DNA from: Bacteroidales bacterium
Lineage (GTDB): Bacteria; Bacteroidota; Bacteroidia; Bacteroidales; UBA7960
Assembly: GCA_007128045.1 (NCBI GenBank)
Contig: SKYG01000093.1
Coordinates: 1 to 13,371, forward strand
Length of the DNA: 13,371 nt
Direction of reading: 5' to 3'
This document shows, in pieces, positions 6,829-13,371 of this stretch. A model generated the notes under the pieces. It worked only from the letters and a program-made list of their open reading frames with translations. It was not told the DNA's origin and searched no databases. The number at the start of each line of letters is the position of its first letter. The stretch's first letter is position 1. Position numbers and translations under genes: made by a program.

Positions 6829-7155
6829 ATGGACTATAAAAAAATTAAATCTGAGTTGACCACGGTTACCCGTGATTTACGCGAGTTCGACAAGGATACC
6901 CAAAACATTTACCAATCGGTTGTGATCATTTCGAAACGTGCCAACCAAATCGGGCAGGAAATGAAAGAGGAACTGAATGGTAAATTGGAAGAATTCGCCA
7001 CTTCGACGGATAACCTGGAAGAGATTTTTGAAAACAGAGAGCAGATAGAAATCGCACGCTATTACGAACAACTACCCAAGCCTTCGCTAATAGCTATCAG
7101 CGAGTTCACCAATAACAATATCTACTACCGCGTTCCTGATACCGAAGAAAAATAA
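6829..7155 (+). CDS. rpoZ: DNA-directed RNA polymerase omega subunit, Bacteroidetes type
   Basis: This 108-residue protein is the small omega subunit, which helps fold and hold beta' in RNA polymerase. The recognisable core is NIYQSVVIISKRANQI (26-41), the conserved omega helix that contacts beta', followed by an acidic helical part (EELNGKLEEFATSTDNLEE) and a C-terminal tail with LPKPSLIAISEF (82-93). Bacteroidetes omega proteins are much diverged from E. coli RpoZ, and this one has their layout. The frame is open upstream to an ATG at 6706, but that overlaps bamD by more than 100 bp; ATG 6829 gives the family length and sits 10 bp after bamD. It is co-transcribed with bamD. Confidence 0.88.
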   Translation: MDYKKIKSELTTVTRDLREFDKDTQNIYQSVVIISKRANQIGQEMKEELNGKLEEFATSTDNLEEIFENREQIEIARYYEQLPKPSLIAISEFTNNNIYYRVPDTEEK

Positions 7156-7241
7156 TTGCTGCTTTTTTTCATAAAATGATTTTTTTTGCGTTATATCTGA
7201 AAGAGTCTGTTTTATTGGATTTCCGGATATAACATATCAAT

Positions 7242-8153
7242 ATGAGCAAAGTCAACGTAGTATTTTTTTCTATCCTTATTGTAGTTTGTTGCAAGGTGTT
7301 TGCACAAACGGAAATGAATTGCATGATTTCCGTAAGCAGTCCCGGTATGAATGAAACAGACCGGGCCATACTGCGCACCTTGCAATCAGATTTATATGAG
7401 TTTGTAAACCAAAGAAACTGGACTGACTACCAGTTTCAGCCGCGCGAGCGGATTGAAGCATCTATTTCCATTAATGTTAGTGAACGTATTGGAGGTGACG
7501 AATACAGGGCAACAATAAGCATACAATCCAGACGGCCCATATACAGAACGTCTTATGACTCGCCGGTATTTAACCACCTGGATCGCGATTTCCAATTCAG
7601 GTATGTGGAGAATCAACCGTTGGATTATGCCGATAACGTGTTTACGTCAAACCTTACTTCGGTTATCGCTTTCTATGTTTACATCATAATTGGATTAGAC
7701 TTTGATACATTTTCTCCCTTTGGAGGAACGCCTTACCTTGAGAAGGCTCAAAATATCGTGAACCTGGCTCAAAACGCGCCAGAGAGGGGATGGAAGTCTT
7801 TTGAGAGTCAACGCAACAGATATTGGTTGGTGGAGAATCTGTTCAACACAACCTACAGGAACATCAGACAAGCCATGTATACATATCACCGCCTGGGCTT
7901 TGATACAATGACTGAAAACCTTGATCTTGGACGGGCTGAGGTTATCACCGCGCTGGAAACCCTGCAGCGGACACATCGTGAGCGACCAGGAAGTTTTTTG
8001 ATGCAAATTGTTATGACCACGAAAAGCGATGAGTTGGTAAACCTGTTTACACAAGCCGCACCAATGGATAAAACCAAAGCCATCACCATATTGTCGGAGA
8101 TAGATCCTTCAAATAGTGCCAAATACCGCCGCATTGAACGGGAAGATTCCTGA
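7242..8153 (+). CDS. porD: PorD/DUF4835 family protein (type IX secretion-associated)
   Basis: This encodes a 303-residue exported protein. Residues 1-21 are a signal peptide (FFSILIVVCCKVFA) with predicted cleavage before QTEMNC. The mature protein matches the DUF4835 family: IERIGGDEYRA-like strands (NVSERIGGDEYRATISIQ), an RRPIY...F.D.DFQFRY segment (92-120), a conserved FYVYIIIGLDFDTF.PFGGTPY stretch (144-167) and a C-terminal helical half ending near AKYRRI. This family is named PorD in type IX secretion annotations, but its molecular role is poorly defined; it is thought to act in the periplasm or at the outer membrane. The gene follows rpoZ after 86 bp. In related genomes coaBC often lies between them and is absent here. 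A 9-T run 20 bp after the stop may help end the transcript. Confidence 0.82.
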   Translation: MSKVNVVFFSILIVVCCKVFAQTEMNCMISVSSPGMNETDRAILRTLQSDLYEFVNQRNWTDYQFQPRERIEASISINVSERIGGDEYRATISIQSRRPIYRTSYDSPVFNHLDRDFQFRYVENQPLDYADNVFTSNLTSVIAFYVYIIIGLDFDTFSPFGGTPYLEKAQNIVNLAQNAPERGWKSFESQRNRYWLVENLFNTTYRNIRQAMYTYHRLGFDTMTENLDLGRAEVITALETLQRTHRERPGSFLMQIVMTTKSDELVNLFTQAAPMDKTKAITILSEIDPSNSAKYRRIEREDS

Positions 8154-8205
8154 ACCACTTGAATTTCTAAAATTTTTTTTTAACAATGATTGTGCCGAAG
8201 TTTTC

Positions 8206-8213
8206 TAACTTTG
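8206..8213 (+). promoter_or_regulatory. Candidate -7 element for recN-fabI
   Basis: TAACTTTG matches TAnnTTTG exactly, 24 bp before the recN ATG. No TTG lies at the right distance upstream; only the T-tract at 8173-8181 is near -33. The following leader would be short, about 18 nt. The call is moderate because only one of the two elements is convincing. Confidence 0.4.
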
Positions 8214-8237
8214 TGTTGCTGACAAATCATTTGCCCG

Positions 8238-9899
8238 ATGCTGAAAAATCTCCGGATTGAAAATTATGCACTTATCGAGAAGCTGGATATCAGCCTTGGA
8301 GAAGGTCTGACGGTAATTACCGGCGAGACAGGTGCCGGTAAGTCAATCCTGCTGGGGGCTTTGTCTCTGATTCTAGGGCAACGAGCAGATATACAGGTGC
8401 TTAATGATACTTCCCGGAAGTGCTACATTGAAGGACTATTTGATATCAGTAAGCTCGGTCTGGCAGTCCTGTTTGAATCGTATGATCTTGATTACGATGA
8501 TTTTACCGTGTTTAGACGGGAAATAAACCCGCAGGGAAAATCACGGGCGTTTGTGAATGATACACCGGTTACATTAGCCATACTCAAAGAACTTTCCGGT
8601 AAGGTTATAGATATTCATTCCCAGCATCAAAACCTGCTTATTGGAGATTCTTCGTTTCAATTTGATGTGATCGACAGTTTTTCAGGAAGCCTGGACGAAG
8701 TAAATCGATACAGAGCCGGGTACCGGGAGCTGGTAAGCCGACGTCGCAGATTAAGCTCGCTTGAAGAGCAAGAGCAGCAGTCGAAAAAAGATTTGGACTA
8801 TTACCTGTTTCAACATGAAGAGCTGGAAAAGGCTGGTCTGGATCACGACCGTTATCTGGAATGGGAGTCGGAGATGGAACAGATTCAACACGCTGAAGAA
8901 ATTTCCTCGAAGCTGGAGCAAATAGGCTACTTGCTATCCGGAAACGAAATAAATCTTCTCGGGATGCTTCATGAGGTCTTGCAGCACATTAAACCCCTAT
9001 CCAGGTATAGCCCAAAATATAAAAACCTGGAGGAGCGATTGAATTCATTATTAATTGAAATGAAGGATATCAATCGTGATATGGATATATATCGAGAAGA
9101 AGGCTCATTTAATCCGGCCAGGGCGGATGAGCTGGAGGTAAAACTTGATTTAATCAATAAACTTTTTTTAAAACATGGAGTGTCAGATATTCCATCCCTT
9201 GAATCGGTAAGAAATGACTACAAAGAAAAAATTAACGCGATTCAATCATTGGAAGATCAAATAACTATCGAGAGAGAGAACGTTCATCAGATGGAAGAGC
9301 GGCTTATGGAATCTGCCACACAAATCTCGTCAGTGCGAGAGGAACATATTCCCGTTATAGAACATGAGATATTAACGATGCTGAAAGATCTGGGCATGCC
9401 TGGAGCCAATATGTCTATAGTACAAAAACAAACCAATGAGCTGTCGGTACATGGAATTGACAAGATTCAGTTTTTGTTTTCAGCAAATCCGGGTGGTGAA
9501 CTGCGGGATATCTCATTCGTAGCATCTGGAGGTGAGTTGTCAAGACTCATGCTTTGCATAAAAAGTCTGATATCTCAGAAAAACCTCCTGCCAAGCATTA
9601 TATTCGATGAAATCGACACTGGGATTTCTGGAGAAATAGGGGGTAAGATTGCCTCTATCATGAAAACAATTTCTGAAAACATGCAGGTAATTGCCATTAC
9701 TCACCTTCCGCAGATCGCTGCCACAGGCAGAAACCATCTGATGGTCTACAAAACCGTTGATAATGGCAAAACACGCACCATGATCAAGGCGCTTGAAAAG
9801 AAACAAAGGATACACGAAATCGCTACCATGCTCGGTGGTACCAATCCTTCTAAAAGCATGGTAAAAACTGCAGAAGAACTTTTACAAACTGAACGATAA
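8238..9899 (+). CDS. recN: DNA repair protein RecN
   Basis: This encodes a 553-residue SMC-like ATPase that binds DNA ends and supports RecA-dependent double-strand break repair. The N-terminal ATPase lobe has Walker A GETGAGKS (29-36) and the family motif near VIDIHSQHQNLL (about 126-137). A long coiled coil follows from about 155 to 370, rich in Glu, Gln and Lys. The C-terminal lobe holds the ABC signature VASGGELSRL (S430-E433 central) and Walker B IIFDEIDTGISGEIGGK with Asp457 and Glu458, then the H-loop AITHLPQIAA. All catalytic elements are intact and the length is normal for RecN. ATG 8238 begins the canonical MLKNLRIENYALIEKL. The fabI start is 21 bp after the stop, so the two probably share a transcript. 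Confidence 0.96.
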   Translation: MLKNLRIENYALIEKLDISLGEGLTVITGETGAGKSILLGALSLILGQRADIQVLNDTSRKCYIEGLFDISKLGLAVLFESYDLDYDDFTVFRREINPQGKSRAFVNDTPVTLAILKELSGKVIDIHSQHQNLLIGDSSFQFDVIDSFSGSLDEVNRYRAGYRELVSRRRRLSSLEEQEQQSKKDLDYYLFQHEELEKAGLDHDRYLEWESEMEQIQHAEEISSKLEQIGYLLSGNEINLLGMLHEVLQHIKPLSRYSPKYKNLEERLNSLLIEMKDINRDMDIYREEGSFNPARADELEVKLDLINKLFLKHGVSDIPSLESVRNDYKEKINAIQSLEDQITIERENVHQMEERLMESATQISSVREEHIPVIEHEILTMLKDLGMPGANMSIVQKQTNELSVHGIDKIQFLFSANPGGELRDISFVASGGELSRLMLCIKSLISQKNLLPSIIFDEIDTGISGEIGGKIASIMKTISENMQVIAITHLPQIAATGRNHLMVYKTVDNGKTRTMIKALEKKQRIHEIATMLGGTNPSKSMVKTAEELLQTER

Positions 9900-9920
9900 C
9901 ATTAACCTAAATATTTAATT

Positions 9921-10793
9921 ATGTCTTTACAATTGTTGAAAGGGAAACGGGGTATTATTTTTGGTGCCCTCGATGAAAATTCCATTGCCTGGAAAGTCGC
10001 AGAAAAAGCACATGAACATGGAGCAAAGTTTGTTCTTACTAATGCACCTATTGCACTGAGAAAGGGTGATATTTTCAAACTTGGAGAAATGACCAAAAGC
10101 GAAGTTATATCTGCTGATATAACCCAGGTTGATGAACTGGAAAGCCTTTTTCAGGAGAGTTTACACATTTTAGGCGGAAAGATAGATTTTGTATTGCATT
10201 CAGTGGGGATGTCGCCCAACGTAAGAAAAGGCTTGCACTATACAGACCTGGATTATAATTATCTGAATAAAACACTGGATGTTTCAGCCATTTCGTTGCA
10301 CAAAGTCCTTCAGGTGGCCTATAAAATGGATGCCATGAATGACTGGGGCAGCGTGCTGGCGCTTAGTTATATTGCAGCCCAACGTACCTTTTCTACCTAT
10401 AGCGACATGGCGCAGGCCAAGGCCATGCTGGAATCAATCGCAAGAAGTTTTGGTTATCACTTTGGAAAAAAACGAAAAGTCAGGGTAAACACCATTTCCC
10501 AATCACCCACAATCACAACCGCCGGTACAGGTGTAGGAGGGTTTAAAAGCTTTTACGCCTATGCACAGTGCATGTCTCCCCTGGGAAATGCTTCCTCCGA
10601 TGAGTGTGCCGATTATTGTATCGTTATGTTTTCAGACCTGACCAGGAAAGTTACCATGCAGAACCTGTTTCATGATGGTGGCTATTCGACCATGGGGATT
10701 AGCGAAACCTTAATCCAAAGCTGTTTTACCTGCCAGGGTGAATGCTTCGACGATATCGCTGAGCACGAACGGGTCATGGGTAAGAAAAAATGA
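9921..10793 (+). CDS. fabI: Enoyl-[acyl-carrier-protein] reductase, FabI type
   Basis: This encodes a 290-residue cytosolic short-chain dehydrogenase-fold enzyme. It reduces trans-2-enoyl-ACP with NAD(P)H in the last step of fatty-acid elongation. The cofactor-binding start is GKRGIIFGALDENSIAWKVA (8-27), the variant glycine loop of FabI. HSVGM (93-97) and the catalytic set Tyr150 (ALSY), Tyr160 and Lys167 (Y-S-D-M-A-Q-A-K) are present, followed by ISQSPTITTAGTGVGGF, the substrate-loop region. Overall it matches the Bacteroidetes FabI type. The C-terminal end is unusual: after HDGGYSTMG come SETLIQSCFTCQGECFDD with Cys268, Cys271 and Cys275. The gene follows recN by 21 bp; a MITE-like element lies downstream. 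Confidence 0.93.
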   Translation: MSLQLLKGKRGIIFGALDENSIAWKVAEKAHEHGAKFVLTNAPIALRKGDIFKLGEMTKSEVISADITQVDELESLFQESLHILGGKIDFVLHSVGMSPNVRKGLHYTDLDYNYLNKTLDVSAISLHKVLQVAYKMDAMNDWGSVLALSYIAAQRTFSTYSDMAQAKAMLESIARSFGYHFGKKRKVRVNTISQSPTITTAGTGVGGFKSFYAYAQCMSPLGNASSDECADYCIVMFSDLTRKVTMQNLFHDGGYSTMGISETLIQSCFTCQGECFDDIAEHERVMGKKK

Positions 10794-10810
10794 ATAATAC
10801 ACTCTTGGAG

Positions 10811-10968
10811 TAATTAGTGTCTGTCTCTAATGTCCGATTTCTGCGTTATGCTTGTTTTGAAAACTGCTCATCCCGATTTGTCGGGATTCCTTGGTTTTCA
10901 AAACTGCGCAAGCCTTATACTCGAACATTATAGTTCAGACACTTGACTTTATGGACGGACTCTAATTA
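10811..10968. mobile_element. MITE-like long inverted-repeat element
   Basis: This 158-bp non-coding segment is symmetric over most of its length. From outside in, the paired arms are: TAATTAG (10811-10817) with CTAATTA (10962-10968); GTGTCTG (10817-10823) with CAGACAC (10936-10942); TAATGTCCGA (10828-10837) with TCGAACATTA (10921-10930), one mismatch; GTTTTGAAAAC (10854-10864) with GTTTTCAAAAC (10894-10904), perfect; and ATCCCGA (10870-10876) with TCGGGAT (10881-10887) around a TTTG loop. TAATTA at both edges may be a 6-bp target duplication, leaving element ends GTGTCTGTC and (reverse complement) GAGTCCGTCC. No transposase frame is present. It could be a miniature transposon remnant, and its inner hairpin may also terminate the recN-fabI transcript. 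Confidence 0.6.
10870..10887. terminator. ATCCCGA-TTTG-TCGGGAT hairpin
   Basis: A perfect 7-bp stem with a tetraloop forms the tip of the larger inverted repeat, 74 bp beyond the fabI stop codon. No T-tract follows. It is the strongest local hairpin between fabI and etfB and may end fabI transcription, but it may equally be just part of the mobile element. Confidence 0.35.
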
Positions 10969-10998
10969 AGCATTCTGAATATAATTATAACAATTGTA

Positions 10999-11024
10999 CA
11001 AACACATATTTATACGTGTGTTTG
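10999..11024. promoter_or_regulatory. Operator-like inverted repeat upstream of etfB
   Basis: CAAACACA (10999-11006) and its exact reverse complement TGTGTTTG (11017-11024) are separated by 10 bp. The site lies just upstream of the -7 box at 11035-11042, covering roughly -50 to -22 from the expected start of transcription. This geometry suits repression by a dimeric regulator, for example a TetR-type fatty-acid regulator. No regulator gene is in the window. The family assignment is a guess; the symmetry itself is plain. Confidence 0.5.
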
Positions 11025-11034
11025 CAAATATTAT

Positions 11035-11042
11035 TATATTTG
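11035..11042 (+). promoter_or_regulatory. -7 element for the etfBA operon
   Basis: TATATTTG fits the TAnnTTTG consensus exactly and ends 35 bp before the etfB ATG. A properly spaced TTG -33 element is missing; the only TTTG nearby (11021-11024) is just 10 bp away and belongs to the inverted repeat. This would make the promoter weak or dependent on a regulator. Confidence 0.5.
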
Positions 11043-11077
11043 TACCCTTCAAAAATAACCTATCAAATCATCATTTC

Positions 11078-11827
11078 ATGAATATTCTAGTTTGTATCAG
11101 TAATGTGCCTGATACCACCACAAAAGTGAAGTTTGCCGACAACAATTCCAGGCTTGATGTTTCAGGTATTCAGTGGGTAATAAACCCATGGGATGAACTG
11201 TCATTAACCAGGGCGCTGGAATTAAAAGAAGATGCATCCAGCGGCGTGCAAAAGGTTTCTGTTGCACATGTTGGTCCCGTTACTTCCGAACCCACAATTC
11301 GCAAAGCATTGGCAATCGGCGCCGATGATGCCTATCGCGTTAATACGGTTGGATCAGATGCCTATCAAGTTGCTGCCCAACTGACAGAGGTGGTTAAGAA
11401 AGGTTCCTTCGATGTTATCTTGTGCGGTATTGAATTCTGCGATTATAATGGATCAAATGTAGGAGGTATGCTTGCCGAATTTCTCGACTATCCCTCGGTT
11501 TCCGGAATTTCCGAGTTAAAGATTTCGGATGGATCTATTTTGATAACCAGGGAAATAGATGGAGGAAAAGAAATGCTTCTTGTACCTGCTCCCTTTGTCG
11601 GTGTTGTGCAAAAAGGAATTGCAAAGGAACCCAGAATCGCAGCCATGAGGGGCATCATGCAGGCACGAACCAAACCTATTCACCTTGTTGAACCGGTAGC
11701 TGTTGAGCCACTAACTGATATTCAAAGCTTTGAGCTGCCTGCACCAAGAGCTGCCTGCAAATTTATCGATCCTGATCATCCTGAACAACTTATTGAACTT
11801 TTGCAAAATGAAGCCAAAATCATCTGA
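11078..11827 (+). CDS. etfB: Electron transfer flavoprotein beta subunit
   Basis: This encodes a 249-residue cytosolic subunit that, with EtfA, carries electrons from acyl-CoA and related dehydrogenases. Family marks are the opening MNILVCISNVPDT, WVINPWDELSLTRALELKE (33-51), ALAIGADDAYRV (77-88), the segment DVILCGIEFCDYNGSNVGGM (112-131), and REIDGGKE.LLVPAPFVGVV (158-177) with KEPRIAAMRGIM (183-194). The frame is open upstream to a TTG at 10994, but that region holds the -7 box and operator-like repeat. ATG 11078 begins the family consensus and was chosen. The etfA start is 23 bp beyond the stop. Whether this is a simple ETF or the bifurcating kind cannot be settled by eye, as no bifurcating partner enzyme is visible. 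Confidence 0.92.
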   Translation: MNILVCISNVPDTTTKVKFADNNSRLDVSGIQWVINPWDELSLTRALELKEDASSGVQKVSVAHVGPVTSEPTIRKALAIGADDAYRVNTVGSDAYQVAAQLTEVVKKGSFDVILCGIEFCDYNGSNVGGMLAEFLDYPSVSGISELKISDGSILITREIDGGKEMLLVPAPFVGVVQKGIAKEPRIAAMRGIMQARTKPIHLVEPVAVEPLTDIQSFELPAPRAACKFIDPDHPEQLIELLQNEAKII

Positions 11828-11850
11828 TAATAAAATTAAATAATTAATAT

Positions 11851-12822
11851 ATGTCTGTAATTGTATATATTGAACATTGGGATAATAAGTTTAAAAAGCT
11901 TTCTTTTGAGCTGATAACTTACTCCGTAAAGCTGGCTGACATGCTTGGCACAGAAGCCATTGCCCTGTCTATTGGTAACGTACCTGAGCAGGAGTTACAA
12001 AAACTTGGCAAGTATGGTATCAAAAGGATTCTGTCAGTTGATAATGAATCGATCACGAAATTTGATAGTCAGGTGTACTCCAGGGTTATATCAGAAATTG
12101 CCGCGGGTGAATCTGCCAAAGCAATCGTACTGGCAAACAATAACGCAGGAAAGTCGTTGGCTCCCAGGATATCTGTCAGACTTCAGGCTGCCATTGCATC
12201 GGGCGTTAATCAATTGCCTGAGAGTGTATCCCCGTTTGTGGTCAACAAAAGGGTGTTCTCTGGCAGCGCCTTAGCACGTATACATCTTACTTCTGAGATA
12301 ACAGTGATTACCTTGTCTCAGAATTCATTCGACCTTGTTGAGAATCCTGCAGAGCCTGTTATTGAGTCGGCCAATGTGTCATTAGAACAGCTATCATCAA
12401 AAATTGAGATCAAAGACATACAAAAGCAAACCGGTAAACTTCTTTTACAGGATGCAGAAGTTGTGGTATCAGGTGGTCGCGGAATGAAAACGCCTGATAA
12501 CTGGGCACCTCTTGTTGAGTTGGCAGAGCTTCTGAACGGAGCAACGGCCTGCTCAAGGCCTGTTTCTGATGAAGGGTGGCGACCGCATGAAGAGCACACC
12601 GGCCAGACCGGAAAGATCATTTCCCCTAATTTATATATTGCTGCTGGCATCTCCGGGGCTACACAACACCTGGCAGGCATCAGTTCGTCAAAATATATTG
12701 TTGCAATCAATACAGATAAAGACGCACCAATTTTCGATGCTGCCCAATACGGCATCGTAGGGGATGCATCAAAAGTACTCCCCAAATTGGTTGAGGCAGT
12801 TAAAGTAATGAAGTCATCCTGA
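11851..12822 (+). CDS. etfA: Electron transfer flavoprotein alpha subunit
   Basis: This 323-residue subunit holds the redox-active FAD of the ETF dimer. The N-terminal half (1-190) is the variable nucleotide-fold domain. The C-terminal FAD domain is highly conserved: VVVSGGRGMK (204-213), ACSRPVSDEGWRP (233-245), HTGQTGKIISPNLYIAAGIS (249-268), SGATQHLAGI (268-277) and APIFDAAQYGIVGD (292-305). These residues contact the flavin and ADP moieties in ETF structures. The length is normal. It is translated 23 bp after etfB. The next gene, a membrane (Fe-S) oxidoreductase, starts 43 bp later, so all three are likely one operon. With it, the ETF can pass electrons to the membrane quinone pool. Confidence 0.95.
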   Translation: MSVIVYIEHWDNKFKKLSFELITYSVKLADMLGTEAIALSIGNVPEQELQKLGKYGIKRILSVDNESITKFDSQVYSRVISEIAAGESAKAIVLANNNAGKSLAPRISVRLQAAIASGVNQLPESVSPFVVNKRVFSGSALARIHLTSEITVITLSQNSFDLVENPAEPVIESANVSLEQLSSKIEIKDIQKQTGKLLLQDAEVVVSGGRGMKTPDNWAPLVELAELLNGATACSRPVSDEGWRPHEEHTGQTGKIISPNLYIAAGISGATQHLAGISSSKYIVAINTDKDAPIFDAAQYGIVGDASKVLPKLVEAVKVMKSS

Positions 12823-12865
12823 TCAGCTATATTCTGGAAATATTGCATCCATTAATTTTTTACAT

Positions 12866-13371
12866 ATGATTTTAAACCTCATATTCAGTCTGTTGCTTAT
12901 TTTAGCAGCATGGCTGTTTACAAAAAATGTGCAGCGCATTTCCCGGAATATAAAGTTGGGGAAAAAGATACGCATCGATGATCAGAAGCCAAAGAGATGG
13001 AAGCAAATGTTTCTTGTCGCTATCGGGCAAAAGAAAATGACGTCCAGGCCCATATCTGCCATCATGCATTTGTTTGTCTATGTGGGATTTATTGTGATCA
13101 ATATTGAAATGATCGAGATATTGATCGATGGTATCTCTGGCTCTCACAGGGTATTGACATTCATTGGCCGGCTATATCCGGTTCTGATCTCTGTGTTTGA
13201 ATTATTTGCCTTGTTGGTCATTTTGGCTTGCGTTGTGTTTTTAATCAGAAGAAATCTCATCAGGTTAAACAGGTTCTGGAACAAAGAGATGACCTTATGG
13301 CCCCGTTCAGATGCCAACATTATTCTGGTTACAGAGATCTTGCTGATGAGCTCAATCCTTATTATGAATGC
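12866..13371 (+). CDS. Membrane (Fe-S)-binding oxidoreductase, ETF:quinone oxidoreductase-like (3' truncated by window end)
   Basis: The first 168 residues are visible; the frame is open to the window edge. They contain hydrophobic segments at about 2-19, 64-86, 101-126 and 151-168, with a basic loop between (KLGKKIRIDDQKPKRWK). The conserved-looking stretches RWKQMFLVAIGQKKMTSRPI (44-63), LFVYVGFIVINIEMIEILID (69-88) and FWNKEMTLWPRSDANIILVT (137-156) match the membrane cytochrome b-like half of (Fe-S)-binding proteins related to HdrD/GlpC, found next to etfBA in Bacteroidetes. His68 and His94 are candidate haem ligands. Recent work calls related enzymes ETF:(mena)quinone oxidoreductase (EMO). 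The HdrD-like Fe-S half, with CCG domains, would lie beyond the window. ATG 12866 follows etfA by 43 bp. Confidence 0.8.
   Translation, partial: MILNLIFSLLLILAAWLFTKNVQRISRNIKLGKKIRIDDQKPKRWKQMFLVAIGQKKMTSRPISAIMHLFVYVGFIVINIEMIEILIDGISGSHRVLTFIGRLYPVLISVFELFALLVILACVVFLIRRNLIRLNRFWNKEMTLWPRSDANIILVTEILLMSSILIMN

Noticed and set aside
7156..7241. T-rich gap after rpoZ considered as an intrinsic terminator
   Set aside because: Runs of T occur, but no stable GC-bearing stem comes before either run, so termination cannot be supported.
10994..11077. Longer etfB frame starting at a TTG at 10994
   Set aside because: The extra 28 codons cover the -7 box and the inverted repeat and are hydrophobic nonsense for an ETF; MNILVCISNVPDT at 11078 is the family start.
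12318..12848. A 176-codon minus-strand open frame over etfA
   Set aside because: It is antisense to the most conserved part of the EtfA FAD domain, and its translation has no family features; it is a by-product of codon use in etfA.

Overview
The window looks like a chromosomal segment of a member of the Bacteroidota, probably class Bacteroidia. The evidence is: a TonB-dependent receptor with an N-terminal carboxypeptidase-regulatory-like domain; the Bacteroidetes-type divergent omega subunit and FabI; a PorD/DUF4835 gene; TAnnTTTG-type -7 boxes upstream of several genes; and A/T-rich leaders with weak Shine-Dalgarno sequences. I see no phage, CRISPR, integrase, transposase, tRNA or rRNA. The species cannot be named from this sequence alone.

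Layout. (1) 1-360 is AT-rich non-coding DNA with a good Bacteroidetes promoter and an 84-bp inverted repeat, leading into a pirin-family gene (361-1380, +). (2) A convergent, repeat-rich gap separates it from a minus-strand pair: an 802-residue TonB-dependent receptor (4826-2418) and a downstream predicted lipoprotein (2320-1550). Four copies of a palindromic GGACAGG..CCTGTCC repeat lie downstream and upstream of the receptor. (3) A divergent gap of about 350 bp ends in a 7-bp tandem repeat that runs into the start codon of a four-helix LiaF-like membrane protein (5184-5900, +). (4) A housekeeping run follows on the plus strand: bamD, rpoZ, porD/DUF4835, recN, fabI (5985-10793). (5) The 284-bp gap after fabI holds a 158-bp MITE-like inverted repeat and then an operator-like inverted repeat with a promoter. 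(6) An electron-transfer operon completes the window: etfB, etfA and the 5' part of a membrane (Fe-S)-binding oxidoreductase gene cut by the window end.

How they work together. BamD serves outer-membrane beta-barrel assembly, on which the TonB-dependent receptor depends, and PorD is linked to type IX secretion. RpoZ is part of RNA polymerase, RecN acts in double-strand break repair, and FabI completes each fatty-acid elongation cycle. EtfBA plus the membrane oxidoreductase form a plausible route that passes electrons from acyl-CoA dehydrogenation to the quinone pool. The most unusual content is in the gaps: several distinct interspersed repeat families, a mobile-element remnant and a candidate operator. 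I found no clear new multi-gene system. The best candidates for undescribed biology are the receptor/lipoprotein pair, the etf operator, and the repeats at gene boundaries.
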